A DNA stretch of 64,000 nucleotides from the NCBI RefSeq assembly GCF_900105245.1, contig NZ_FNSZ01000001.1, positions 3,906,001-3,970,000 on the forward strand, in the 5' to 3' direction. The notes under the pieces were generated by a model. That model made no database searches, was not told the origin of the DNA, and saw only the letters and a list, made by a program, of their open reading frames with translations. The DNA comes from Streptomyces sp. 1222.5 (GTDB lineage Bacteria > Actinomycetota > Actinomycetes > Streptomycetales > Streptomycetaceae). This document shows, in pieces, positions 31,796 to 40,542 of the stretch. Each line of letters opens with the position of its first letter. Position 1 is the first letter of the stretch. A program made the translations under genes and the position numbers.

Positions 31796-33412
31796 TCAGT
31801 CCTGGGGCAGGTGGACGGCGTACGCGTCGGGCAGCCGGCTGTTGCTGGCCTTCGCCATGCCGCCGTTGACGAAGTCGTTCTCGCTGACCCATGTGGTCTG
31901 GCCCCACGGGTTGTAGATCTCCAGCTTGTCGCCCTCCTGGCCGACGATCATCATGGCGTGGCCGGAGCGTTCGCCCTTGGCGTCGTAGCCCTCGACGCCG
32001 ATCGGCACCGGCCTGCCCTCCGCCACCGCCTTCTCGATGTCCGGCAGGATGTTGCGCCGGGCGTCCGCGTCCCGGACCTCGTGCAGTTCGTACGAGCTCC
32101 CGGTCTCGGGGCTGATCTCCTTGTTGACGACCTCGGTCTTGCCGTCCTGGCCCATGCCGTTGTAGTTGGCGCCGCCGTGGCCCTCCTCGTGCACCCGGTG
32201 CTGCTCGTCCACCAGGCGGCGCCGGAAGGCGGCCGGGTCGTTCTCCTGACCCGTCGGCCCGCCGGTGAGCGAGAGGGCGTACACCGGGTCGACCATGGCG
32301 CGGGCGGTGACGGTGGACGAGGCGACACAGGTGCCCTCACTGCCGTCGCCGCCCTGGGACCACTGCTGCGTGCCGAAACTCTGCAGGTCGGTGTTGACGT
32401 TGGCGCCGTTGCCCGGGTCGGTGCCCTCGTCCTTGAGGCTGTCCCCCTTGGTGACGATCGGCGACAGGTGCTGCTGCAGCCACGCCGGGTCCTTGCCGTG
32501 GATCTTCCCGTCGAACGCCGCGATGTCGTCGACGCCGTGGCCCGCGGCGAGGGCCTTCATCAGGTACGCCTTCTCCTGCGGGGACGACGCGTGCGCCAGC
32601 AGGGTCTCCATCCGGGTCCGGTCGGCCGCCGAAAGCCTGTCCATGGCCCGGCCCGAGCGTTCCAGGTCGCCCGCGGTGAGGATCTCGTTGTAGTCAGCGG
32701 CACCGGCCGGGCCACTGGAGTCGGCGAGCATCAGCCGGTCCACCGCGGACAGTTCACCGGTGTGTATCTTCCCGGCACGGGCCTCGGCCGCCCACTTGTT
32801 CAGATCGCGGGTCGCCGCACGGACGGCGTCGTCCGCGGCGACGGCCGCCTTGTGCATCAGGTCGACCCCGGCGGCGGCGACGGAACGGGCCGACGCGAGG
32901 GCCTTCTTCTCCTCGTCCGTCTCGATCATCCGGTCGAGGAAACCGTCCTTGCCACCGAGCTGCTGCTTCGCCTGCCGCATCCGGGAGCGGCCCTCGGTGT
33001 CCTGCTTCTGCGCGTCCGTGAGCGCGTCGGCCAGCGCGATCAGCGCCTTGGCGCCGCCCTCGAACGCCTCGGCCATCTTCGTCGCCGCCCGGCCCGCGGC
33101 ACCCACCGCGTCGGAGGCGAGGACGCTGGTGTCACCCACCCACACCTCCGGCAGCCCCTTGCGGGCCACCTTGTGCACGCGGTCGTGCACGTCCCCGGCC
33201 TTGTCGACCTGGCCCCGGTAGCGCTTGCCCAGCGATTCCAGCGTCGCCGTGTCGCCCACCGGCGCGCAGGCGAACAGCGCGCCGTCGATCTGGTCGAGCA
33301 GATCGTTCTTGGACCCGGCTTTGGGAATGCTCTCGCACAGCCCGGCCAGCCAGGAGCGGCGGCCGGCGGGGGTGTCCGTGGGCAGCAGGGGCAGCCCGAA
33401 GAATCCGGTCAT
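31796..33412 (-). CDS. Large protein with C-terminal papain-like cysteine protease domain
   Basis: 538 residues from ATG 33412, whose ribosome site overlaps the stop of the upstream WXG-like gene (translational coupling). Residues 1-340 are mostly helical without a Sec signal. The C-terminal 190 residues look like a papain-fold protease: GTCVASSTV with nucleophile Cys362, GHAMMIVG with His485, and YNPWGQ with Asn501, in the right order and spacing. No repeats or membrane helices. Lack of a Sec signal together with the WXG-like neighbour suggests export by a type VII system. The target is unknown; the downstream I42-like lipoprotein is a plausible inhibitor. Confidence 0.7.
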   Translation of the reverse strand: MTGFFGLPLLPTDTPAGRRSWLAGLCESIPKAGSKNDLLDQIDGALFACAPVGDTATLESLGKRYRGQVDKAGDVHDRVHKVARKGLPEVWVGDTSVLASDAVGAAGRAATKMAEAFEGGAKALIALADALTDAQKQDTEGRSRMRQAKQQLGGKDGFLDRMIETDEEKKALASARSVAAAGVDLMHKAAVAADDAVRAATRDLNKWAAEARAGKIHTGELSAVDRLMLADSSGPAGAADYNEILTAGDLERSGRAMDRLSAADRTRMETLLAHASSPQEKAYLMKALAAGHGVDDIAAFDGKIHGKDPAWLQQHLSPIVTKGDSLKDEGTDPGNGANVNTDLQSFGTQQWSQGGDGSEGTCVASSTVTARAMVDPVYALSLTGGPTGQENDPAAFRRRLVDEQHRVHEEGHGGANYNGMGQDGKTEVVNKEISPETGSSYELHEVRDADARRNILPDIEKAVAEGRPVPIGVEGYDAKGERSGHAMMIVGQEGDKLEIYNPWGQTTWVSENDFVNGGMAKASNSRLPDAYAVHLPQD

Positions 33413-33422
33413 CGATCCGTCC

Positions 33423-33830
33423 TCAGTACCGCGCCAGGGCCGACGGCCGGCCGGCGTGCGCCGGCATCGTGGTGACGTCGTTCCCGGCGGGCGCCGGCAT
33501 CGTCGTGAGTCCGTCGGCGCCCACCCGTACCGCCTCGGCCCGGGTGCCGACGGCGTGGTCGCCGCCCGTGTACGCGCCCTTGGCGAGGCGGACCTTGCCC
33601 GCGAGTTCGTGCAGCGCCGACTCCAGCGTGGCCGCGTCGGTCTCCCAGGCCGCGGCGAAGGCGTTGAACGCCGCCGCCGGCTCGGAGCCGCCCAGCGCGT
33701 CGTCGGTGTAGCACATGGCGGGGCTGACCGCCTCGCGGATGTGTCCCGCGTCGTCGCCCGCCCCGTCCAGTTCCTTCGCCTGCCCGGACATGCCGGACCT
33801 GACCGTGTAGCCGTCCGAAGACGCGCCCAT
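33423..33830 (-). CDS. WXG100-like small helical protein (type VII secretion substrate/chaperone)
   Basis: 135 residues from ATG 33830 (GGGGGAG 4 nt upstream). Two helices flank a turn: AFNAFAAAWETDAATLESAL holds W62 at the place of the WXG turn, and after the second helix comes YTGGD (Tyr87-Asp91), the YxxxD/E type VII secretion signal. The Ala/Pro-rich tail repeats TTMPA twice. The gene starts the protease/inhibitor operon, 10 bases before the protease start. The WXG motif itself is not exact, so the call is moderate. Confidence 0.6.
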   Translation of the reverse strand: MGASSDGYTVRSGMSGQAKELDGAGDDAGHIREAVSPAMCYTDDALGGSEPAAAFNAFAAAWETDAATLESALHELAGKVRLAKGAYTGGDHAVGTRAEAVRVGADGLTTMPAPAGNDVTTMPAHAGRPSALARY

Positions 33831-33883
33831 CACGCTCCCCCGTTGCGATAGATCATGGCTGCGGGGGAGGCTAACACGCGTCT

Positions 33884-33893
33884 TTCGTACGAA
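33884..33893. promoter_or_regulatory. Palindrome TTCGTACGAA upstream of the protease operon
   Basis: Perfect 10-bp palindrome 53 bases upstream of the WXG-like start, in the 175-bp divergent region shared with the Ddn-like gene. Could be an operator; short enough to be chance. Confidence 0.3.
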
Positions 33894-34005
33894 CGTCCAC
33901 GCATCACAGGCCCCGCACCGGGCCGACACAGCATCCGCGCGGGCCGCCGCCGGTGCCCGCGACGGGCCCGGGGTCCGCCCGCGGAGAGCAAGGGGAGCCA
34001 CCGAC

Positions 34006-34401
34006 ATGCCAGGCCGTGCCGAGCGCAAGCACCGCATCGTGACCCGCTTCCAGCGGTACCTCGCCAACCCGGTCAACCGGCGCCTGCCGTTCCAGACGCT
34101 CCTGGAGACCACCGGCCGCACCTCCGGGCTGCCCCGGCGGACTCCGGTCGGCGGGCGCCGGGTCGGCGACTCCTTCTGGCTGGTGTCGGAGTTCGGCCCG
34201 AAGTCGCAGTACGTGCGCAACATCCAGGCAGACCCGGAGGTCCGCGTCCGTATCGCCGGCCGCTGGCACCGGGGCACCGCCCACCTCCTGCCCGAGGACG
34301 ACGCCCGGGCCCGGCTGCGCGCCCTGCCCCGGTTCAACAGCGCGGCGGTACGGGCGTTCGGCACGGACCTGCTGACGGTGCGGGTGGACCTGGCGGACTG
34401 A
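34006..34401 (+). CDS. Deazaflavin (F420)-dependent nitroreductase family protein (Ddn-like)
   Basis: 131 residues with AGGGGAG upstream. LLETTGRTSGLPRRTPVGG followed by SEFGPKSQYVRNIQADPEV is the core of the DUF385/Ddn split-beta-barrel family, whose members bind F420 and reduce quinones or nitro compounds. The stop lies 3 bases from the end of the convergent aldehyde dehydrogenase gene. FbiC in the same window supports availability of F420. Substrate unknown. Confidence 0.88.
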   Translation: MPGRAERKHRIVTRFQRYLANPVNRRLPFQTLLETTGRTSGLPRRTPVGGRRVGDSFWLVSEFGPKSQYVRNIQADPEVRVRIAGRWHRGTAHLLPEDDARARLRALPRFNSAAVRAFGTDLLTVRVDLAD

Positions 34402-34404
34402 GCG

Positions 34405-35856
34405 TCAGCCCGGCCACACGAGGGCCTGCACCTCGCTGTAGGCGTGCAGGGCGTACACGCCGACGTCCCGGCCGACCCCGCTCTTCTTGAACCCGCCGAA
34501 CGGCGCCTCCATGTTGCGGCCGACGGTGTTGACGCCGACACCGCCGGCCCGCAGCCGCCGCCCCACCCGGAAGGCCCTGGCCACGTCACCGGACCAGACG
34601 TAGTCGACGAGTCCGTAGTCGGAGTCGTTGGCGAGGGCCACCCCCTCCTCCTCGTCGTCGAAGGGGATCACCACGACGACGGGCCCGAAGATCTCCTCCC
34701 GGGCCACCCGCATGTCGTTGCCGCAGTCGGCGAGGAGGGTGGGAGCGACGTAGAACCCCCGGTCCAGGGACGGACGTTCACCACCGGTGACGACGACCGC
34801 CCCTTCCTTGCGGCCGAGTTCGACGTACGACTCCACGCGGGCCCGGTGCTCGGCGGAGATCACCGGCCCCACGACGGTGTCCGGCTCCCCCGGATCACCG
34901 ACCTTCAACCGGGCGGCGTACCCGGCCAGTCGCTCCACCAGCCGGTCGTACACCCCGCGCTGGGCCAGCACCCGGGTGGGCGCGGTGCAGATCTGCCCGC
35001 TGTAGAAGGAGAACGTGGTGCCGATGCCGGCGACGGCCGAGCCGAGGTCTGCGTCGTCGAAGACGAGCGCCGCACCCTTGCCGCCCAGCTCCATCAACTG
35101 GCGTTTCATGTCGCGTCCGCACACCTCGGCGATGCGCCGGCCGACGGACGTGGAACCGGTGAAGCTGACCATGTCCACGTCGTCGCAGGCCACCGCCGCC
35201 TCGCCCACCGCCGTGTCCCGGCCGGAGACGACGTTCACCACGCCCGGCGGCACCCCGGCCGCCTCCAGCGCCTCGGCCATCCGGTAGACCGAGAGGGGGT
35301 CCTGCGGAGCGGGCTTGACCACCACCGTGTTGCCCATGGCCAGGGCCGGGGCGACCTTGCCCGCCGGATTGGCCCACGGGTTGTTGTACGAGGTGACGCA
35401 CGTGACCACGCCGACGGGCTGCCGCACCGCCAGGGCGCCCATCACACCGGCCCTGCCCATCGGCCCCGCCTCGTTGATCTGCGGGACCACGGCCCACTCG
35501 GCGGGCTCCACCGCGGCGTACCGGCGGAAGCGGGCCGCGGCCACCCCGACCTGCATCGCGCGGGCGGTCCCGGCCGTCGCGCCGGTCTCCGCCCGGGCGA
35601 GGTCGGCGTACGGCTCCAGGGAATCCCGGATGACGCCGGCCGCCCGGGCCAGCACCGCCGCCCGCTCCTCCGGCCGGGTCCGCGACCACGGCCCGAAGGC
35701 CTCGCGGGCCGCCGCGCAGGCCGCCCGCACCTGCTCCGGTGAGGCCTCCGGCGCCCAGCCGACGGTCCCCTCGGTGGCCGGATCGGTCACCGGGTAGTGC
35801 CCGCCGTCGGGTTCTGTCCACTCCCCGCCGACGAACAGCCGCTGCCCCTCGTTCAC
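34405..35856 (-). CDS. NAD(P)-dependent aldehyde dehydrogenase
   Basis: 483 residues from GTG 35856, overlapping the stop of the upstream gene by 4 bases (GTGA), so the two are translationally coupled. Catalytic features: TSYNNPWANPAGK (Asn), FTGSTSVGRRIAE (cofactor), MELGGKGAALVF (general-base Glu), GQICTAPTRV (nucleophile Cys), EEIFGPVVVVIPF and the ending APFGGFKKSGVGR. It should oxidise an aldehyde, probably one released by the oxygenases and hydrolases encoded upstream in the same six-gene unit, to the acid. Confidence 0.94.
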   Translation of the reverse strand: MNEGQRLFVGGEWTEPDGGHYPVTDPATEGTVGWAPEASPEQVRAACAAAREAFGPWSRTRPEERAAVLARAAGVIRDSLEPYADLARAETGATAGTARAMQVGVAAARFRRYAAVEPAEWAVVPQINEAGPMGRAGVMGALAVRQPVGVVTCVTSYNNPWANPAGKVAPALAMGNTVVVKPAPQDPLSVYRMAEALEAAGVPPGVVNVVSGRDTAVGEAAVACDDVDMVSFTGSTSVGRRIAEVCGRDMKRQLMELGGKGAALVFDDADLGSAVAGIGTTFSFYSGQICTAPTRVLAQRGVYDRLVERLAGYAARLKVGDPGEPDTVVGPVISAEHRARVESYVELGRKEGAVVVTGGERPSLDRGFYVAPTLLADCGNDMRVAREEIFGPVVVVIPFDDEEEGVALANDSDYGLVDYVWSGDVARAFRVGRRLRAGGVGVNTVGRNMEAPFGGFKKSGVGRDVGVYALHAYSEVQALVWPG

Positions 35857-37583
35857 CGGGTGCTCACCGTCCGCGTGTCCCGCCCGGACCGCAGCACCCG
35901 GCCCGGTACGGCACCGGTCACCACGTCGTCCCGGATCGCCTCGACTCCGTTGACCCACACCGCGCGCACCCCGATCGCCCGGGAGTCCAGCCGCGGACTG
36001 TCGCCCGGCAGGTCGTGCACCAGCCGGGCCCGGCCCGCGTCGATCCGCTCCGGGTCGAGGAGCACCAGGTCGGCGTGCCAGCCCTCCCGTACCCGTCCCC
36101 GCTCGCGCAGCCCGAAGAGCCGCGCCGGGTCGTCGGTCAGCATCCGCACCGCCTGCTCCAGGCCGACCAGCCGCCGGCCGCGCAGGCAGTCCCCGAGGAA
36201 CCGGGTGGTGTACGGCGCCCCGCACATCCGGTCCAGGTGGGCGCCCGCGTCGGAGCCGCCCAGCAGCACGTCCTCGTGCTGCCAGGTCTCCGCGCGCAGC
36301 TCCCAGGAGGCGGGGTCGTTGTCGCTCGGCATCGGCCACAGCACCGTGCGCAGTTCGTCCTCGGCGCAGATCTCCACCAGGCACGCGAACGGGTCCTGCC
36401 CGCGCTCGGCGGCGATGTCCCGCACGACCCGGCCGGTCAGACCGCGGTTGGCCTCGCTGTAGGTGTCCCCGATGACGTACCGGCCGAAGTCCGCGAGCCG
36501 CCGGAAGACGCCCGCCTCCTTGGACCGGGCCCGCCGCAGCAGCTCCGCCCGGACCTCCGCGTCCCGCAGCCTCGCGATCCGTTCGGGCACGGGCAGCCCG
36601 AGGACCGGCCCCCAGCCGGGGATCAGGTTCAGGGCGCAGAAGGTGCCGAGGGACATGTTCATCGGGGTGAGGATCGGCATGGTCAGGGCCACAATGCGGC
36701 CGCCGGCCTTCCGTGCCCGTTCGCTCGCGCCGAGCTGCCGGGGCACACGCTCCGGGACGGCCGCGTCGACGGTGAGGACGTTCCAGTTCAGCGGCCGTCC
36801 GGCGGCCGCGCTCATCTCCACGAGGAGATCGATCTCGGCATCGCTGAACTGGTCGAGGCAGCCGGCGACGATCGCCTCGATCTGCGTGCCCTCGTGCTCC
36901 CCGACGGCCCGCGCGAGCGCCAGCAGCTCCGCAGGTTCGGCGTGCCGGGACGCCACGGGCCGCCCGTCCCCGTCCGAGTGGGTGCTGGACTGCGTGGTGG
37001 AGAGTCCCCAGGCGCCGGCGTCCATGGCCTCGTGCAGCAGCGCGACCATGGCTTCCAGCTGCCGCCGGCTCGGCTGCCCCCCGACGGCGTCCGGGCCCAT
37101 GACGTACCGCCGGAGCGCGCAGTGCCCCACCATGAAACCGGCGTTGACCGCGATCCGCCCGTCGAGGGCGTCCAGGTACTCCCCGAACCCGTGCCAGCTC
37201 CACGGCGCGCCCTCCTCCAGGGCCACCAGGGACATGCCCTCCACCTTGGACATCATCCGGCGGGTGTAGTCGGCGTCCTCGGGGCGGTCGGGGTTCAGGG
37301 GCGCGAGGGTGAAGCCGCAGTTGCCGGCGGCGACGGTGGTCACGCCGTGGTTGAGGGAGGGGGTGGCGTACGGGTCCCAGAACAGCTGGGCGTCGTAGTG
37401 GGTGTGCGGGTCGACGAACCCGGGGGTGAGGACGAGGCCGTGCGCGTCCTCGGTGGTGCGGGCCTCCCCGGTGACCCGGCCGACGGCGGCGATCCGGCCG
37501 TCGCGGATGCCGACGTCGGCGGTGCGGGCGGGGGCGCCGGTGCCGTCGACGACCGTCGCGCCCTTGATGACGTGATCGAACAT
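35853..37583 (-). CDS. N-acyl-D-amino-acid deacylase-type amidohydrolase
   Basis: 576 residues from ATG 37583. Amidohydrolase features: FDHVIKGATVVDGTGAP at the start, TPGFVDPHTHYDAQLFWDP (HxH metal pair), GNCGFTLAPL, VGHCALRRYVMG, and GGSDAGAHLDRMCGAPYTT near the C-terminus, followed by LVLLDPERI. These are the marks of the D-aminoacylase/dihydroorotase-like subtype. The context is a catabolic operon with LLM oxidoreductases, so the real substrate may be an amide, lactone or cyclic imide rather than an N-acyl-D-amino acid. Confidence 0.85.
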   Translation of the reverse strand: MFDHVIKGATVVDGTGAPARTADVGIRDGRIAAVGRVTGEARTTEDAHGLVLTPGFVDPHTHYDAQLFWDPYATPSLNHGVTTVAAGNCGFTLAPLNPDRPEDADYTRRMMSKVEGMSLVALEEGAPWSWHGFGEYLDALDGRIAVNAGFMVGHCALRRYVMGPDAVGGQPSRRQLEAMVALLHEAMDAGAWGLSTTQSSTHSDGDGRPVASRHAEPAELLALARAVGEHEGTQIEAIVAGCLDQFSDAEIDLLVEMSAAAGRPLNWNVLTVDAAVPERVPRQLGASERARKAGGRIVALTMPILTPMNMSLGTFCALNLIPGWGPVLGLPVPERIARLRDAEVRAELLRRARSKEAGVFRRLADFGRYVIGDTYSEANRGLTGRVVRDIAAERGQDPFACLVEICAEDELRTVLWPMPSDNDPASWELRAETWQHEDVLLGGSDAGAHLDRMCGAPYTTRFLGDCLRGRRLVGLEQAVRMLTDDPARLFGLRERGRVREGWHADLVLLDPERIDAGRARLVHDLPGDSPRLDSRAIGVRAVWVNGVEAIRDDVVTGAVPGRVLRSGRDTRTVSTR

Positions 37584-37615
37584 GGGGCCTCCTTCCCGGC
37601 CGGGACCGGCGGCGC

Positions 37616-38734
37616 TCACGCGGCGGCCCGGAACCGCGAGGTCCGGTGCACGGGGTCGGTGTCGATCTTGGGAATCACGTGCTCCCCGATCAGCCGGATC
37701 GTCTGCAGCGTCTCCTCCTTCGGCACCCCGACCGGCAGCCCGAAGCTCAGCTGGTCGGCGCCGGCCTGCTCCCAGCGCTTGCACTGGCGCAAGACCTCGT
37801 CCGGGTCCCCGCAGATCAGCAGCTCCTCCTCGATGAGCAGCTCCACGAACTCGGGGGTGTACGGGGGCAGCGTCTCCGGCCACACCGGGAACCCCTCGGG
37901 CCGGGGGAACGTGTCGTGGTACCGGAAGACCAGCGAGGGCAGGTAGTGCAGCCCGCCGTTGACGGCGATCTCGATCGCCTCCGCGTGCGTCGGCGCGCAG
38001 ATCGCGGTCGTCGTCACCATCACGTTGTCGTTGACGAAGTCGCCGATCGGCTCCGCGTCCACGACCGCCGTCTTGTACTGCTCCAGCACCCACTCCATGT
38101 CGGAGACCTTCTGGATGCTGAAGCCGAGCACGCCGAGCCCCTTCTTCGCGGCCATCGCGTAGGAGGGCGGCGAACCGGCCGCGTACCACATCGCCGGGTG
38201 CGACTTCCCGTACGGCTTCGGGAGCACCTTCCGCGGCGGAAGCTGCCAGTGCTTGCCCTGGAAGCCCTCGTACTCGTCCTGGAGCCACATCTTGGGGAAC
38301 TCGGCGACGGTCTCCTCCCAGATCTCCTTGGTGTGGTTCATGTCGGTGATGCCCGGCAGGAAGCCGAGGATCTCGTGGCTGCCCGCGCCCCGGCCGCTGC
38401 CGAACTCGAAGCGGCCCTCGCTGAGGTGGTCGAGCATGGCGACCTTCTCGGCCACCTTCACGGGGTGGTTGACCTGGGCGAGCGGGTTGAAGATGCCCGA
38501 TCCCAGGTGGATCCGCTCGGTCGCGTGGGCAAGGTAGCCGAGGAAGACGTCGTTGGCGGACAGGTGCGAGTACTCCTCCAGGAAGTGGTGCTCGGAGGCC
38601 CAGGCGTACTTGAAGCCGGACTTGTCCGCCTGGATGACGTACTCGGTCTCCTCCATCAGCGCCTTGTGCTCGGCGAGCGGGTCGGTCTCGGCACGCTTGC
38701 CCACGTATCCCTGTACAAAGAGCCCGAATTCCAC
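37616..38734 (-). CDS. LLM-class flavin-dependent monooxygenase/oxidoreductase
   Basis: 372 residues from GTG 38734. Bacterial-luciferase-like start MEFGLFVQGYVGKRA, AWASEHHFLEEYSHLSAND, then HPVKVAEKVAMLDHLSEGRF followed by EFGSGRGAGSHE and WYAAGSPPSYAMAAKKGLG. The long EHHF.EEYS motif is typical of alkane/limonene-monooxygenase-like members that use reduced FMN, though F420 is also possible. Two copies of the regulon palindrome (sites B and C) lie upstream between it and the SDR gene, so it has a controlled promoter of its own inside the gene row. Confidence 0.88.
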   Translation of the reverse strand: MEFGLFVQGYVGKRAETDPLAEHKALMEETEYVIQADKSGFKYAWASEHHFLEEYSHLSANDVFLGYLAHATERIHLGSGIFNPLAQVNHPVKVAEKVAMLDHLSEGRFEFGSGRGAGSHEILGFLPGITDMNHTKEIWEETVAEFPKMWLQDEYEGFQGKHWQLPPRKVLPKPYGKSHPAMWYAAGSPPSYAMAAKKGLGVLGFSIQKVSDMEWVLEQYKTAVVDAEPIGDFVNDNVMVTTTAICAPTHAEAIEIAVNGGLHYLPSLVFRYHDTFPRPEGFPVWPETLPPYTPEFVELLIEEELLICGDPDEVLRQCKRWEQAGADQLSFGLPVGVPKEETLQTIRLIGEHVIPKIDTDPVHRTSRFRAAA

Positions 38735-38757
38735 GGCGGTTCACCGTCCCAGTTTTT

Positions 38758-38772
38758 CTGACGCTCCGTCAG
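38758..38772. promoter_or_regulatory. Regulon palindrome site B
   Basis: CTGACGCTCCGTCAG, perfect arms, 23 bases upstream of the LLM start codon at 38734. Identical base for base to site A. Confidence 0.75.
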
Positions 38773-38821
38773 TTCTTGGCTGTCGGCCGACTGTCGCACC
38801 GGCCGCCGCGACCGTCAATAG

Positions 38822-38836
38822 CTGACGGTAAGTCAG
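38822..38836. promoter_or_regulatory. Regulon palindrome site C
   Basis: CTGACGGTAAGTCAG, one mismatch between arms; overlaps the stop codon of the SDR gene (38833) and lies 64 bases from site B. Confidence 0.6.
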
Positions 38837-39603
38837 ATAACGCTGACCCCGGCGAGCCAGCCGCCGTCGATCACGAACGGCTGGCCGGTGATGTACGAGG
38901 AGTCGTCCGAGGTGAGGAAGAGGGCGAGCCGGGCCACCTCCTCCGGCTGTCCGACCCGGCCCAGCGGCACGAGCTTGCGGTACAGCTGGTCCAGGGCCCG
39001 GCTCATCTCCTCCGGATCGGCGTCCGGGTCCAGCCGTGCCGGGTTGGACATGGCGGTGTCGATGGCGCCGGGGCAGATGGCGTTGACCCGGATCCTGCGG
39101 GCGGCCAGCTCCAGCGCGGCCACCCGCGTCAGCCCGAGCACCGCGTGCTTGGTCGCCGCGTACGTCCCCACGGCGGCCATGCCCGTCAGGGCCGTGTACG
39201 ACGCGGTGTTCACGATCGTGCCGCCGTCGTCGAGCTCGGGGGCCACCGTCTTCATGCCCAGGAAGCAACCGACCTGGTTGACCTGCACGACCTGCATGAA
39301 CTCGTCCAGCGGGGTGTCCACCAGGGCGTTGAACCGCAGGATGCCCGCGTTGTTGACCAGCCCGTCGAGCCGCCCGTACTCCCGCTTGGCGGCCCGCACG
39401 GCGTCCCGCCAGCCCTCCTCCGTGCCCACGTCGAGGTGCACGTACAGCGCGTCTATCTCCCCGGCCAGCGCCTCCCCCTGCTCGTCCAGCACGTCGGCGA
39501 CGACCACCCGGGCGCCCTCCGCCCGGAAGAGCCGCGCCTCCTGCTCACCCTGCCCGCGCGCCGCCCCGGTGACGATGACGACCCGCCCGTCCAGCTTGCC
39601 CAT
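38833..39603 (-). CDS. Short-chain dehydrogenase, 3alpha/20beta-hydroxysteroid dehydrogenase-like
   Basis: 256 residues from ATG 39603. Classical SDR: VTGAARGQGEQEARLF (cofactor loop), DVLDE after beta-2 (Asp favours NAD), NNAG, Ser in IVNTASYTALTGMAAVG, and YAATKH. The ARGQGE and C-terminal ITGQPFVIDGGW resemble actinobacterial hydroxysteroid dehydrogenases, yet such similarity is common and does not prove a steroid substrate. 15 bases downstream of the LLM gene at 39619. Confidence 0.9.
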   Translation of the reverse strand: MGKLDGRVVIVTGAARGQGEQEARLFRAEGARVVVADVLDEQGEALAGEIDALYVHLDVGTEEGWRDAVRAAKREYGRLDGLVNNAGILRFNALVDTPLDEFMQVVQVNQVGCFLGMKTVAPELDDGGTIVNTASYTALTGMAAVGTYAATKHAVLGLTRVAALELAARRIRVNAICPGAIDTAMSNPARLDPDADPEEMSRALDQLYRKLVPLGRVGQPEEVARLALFLTSDDSSYITGQPFVIDGGWLAGVSVI

Positions 39604-39618
39604 GCCGGCTCCTCCTGC

Positions 39619-40542
39619 TCAGTCCAGCCGGGGCGCGACCTCGGCCCCGAACACGCCGATCTGCTCGATCAGTTCGGCCCGGCTCCGGCTGCGGAACCGC
39701 ACCTGGATCTGGTCCACGCCCATCGCCCGGTACGCCCGCAGCGACTCGGCGATCAGGGCCGGGGTACCGGTGAGGGTGCGTCCGCCGACGTCCCAGCCGG
39801 CCCGGCCGACGTACAGCGGCTCGGCGAGGGCGCCCACGGTGAAGGGCCCCTCGACGCCGTGCTCGGCCCGCAGCGCCCGGATCCGCGCGATCTGCGCGGG
39901 CAGCCGCTCCCGCGGGTCCCCCTGCGGCAGCCAGCCGTCGCCCTTGAGCGCCGCCCGGCGGACGGCGGCGGGCGACGAGCCGCCCACCCACACGGGCACG
40001 GACGGCTGCGTGGGGCGGGGCCGCTGGCCGAGGCCGGAGAAGTCGTGGAACTTGCCGTGGTGCTCGGGGAACTCCTCGGGGCCGAGGGCGGCGCGCAGGG
40101 CGTCGATGCTCTCGTCGAGCACGGCACCCCGCCGCGCGAAGTCCACCCCCAGCGCCTCGAACTCCTCCCGCACGTGCCCGGCCCCGACGCCCAGGACCAG
40201 CCGCCCGCCGGAGAGATGGTCGAGGGTGGCGTACTGCTTGGCGGAGAGCAGCGGGTGGCGCAGCCCGACCACGGCCACATGGCTGAGCAGCCGGACGCGT
40301 GCGGTCACGGCGGCGAGATGGGCGAGGGTGGCGACCGGGTCGTACCAGACCGTGCTCATCGCCTCGGCCAGCCGGCGCGGTACGCCGACGTGGTCGCAGA
40401 CGGCCAGGTAGTCGAACCCGGCGTCCTCCACGGCCCGGGCGACCGCGACCAGGTCCGCCGGCCCGGCAGCGGCCTCCCATGCCTCCGTGTACAGGGTGCT
40501 CTGCGACTGGACGGGCAGCTGGATGCCGTAGGCGAGCGTCAC
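39619..40542 (-). CDS. LLM-class oxidoreductase, F420-dependent type
   Basis: 307 residues from GTG 40542, overlapping the amidohydrolase stop (GTGA). LLM features: YGIQLPVQS, DAGFDYLAVCDHVGVPR, HVAVVGLRHPLLSAKQYATL then DHLSGGRLVLGVGAGHVREE, VWVGGSSPAAVRRAALKGDG. The pattern HPLLSAKQ.ATLDHLSGGR.V.G.GAGHV.EE is that of mycobacterial/streptomycete TIGR03619-like F420-dependent enzymes. Second gene of the six-gene row beginning with the amidohydrolase. Confidence 0.88.
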   Translation of the reverse strand: MTLAYGIQLPVQSQSTLYTEAWEAAAGPADLVAVARAVEDAGFDYLAVCDHVGVPRRLAEAMSTVWYDPVATLAHLAAVTARVRLLSHVAVVGLRHPLLSAKQYATLDHLSGGRLVLGVGAGHVREEFEALGVDFARRGAVLDESIDALRAALGPEEFPEHHGKFHDFSGLGQRPRPTQPSVPVWVGGSSPAAVRRAALKGDGWLPQGDPRERLPAQIARIRALRAEHGVEGPFTVGALAEPLYVGRAGWDVGGRTLTGTPALIAESLRAYRAMGVDQIQVRFRSRSRAELIEQIGVFGAEVAPRLD

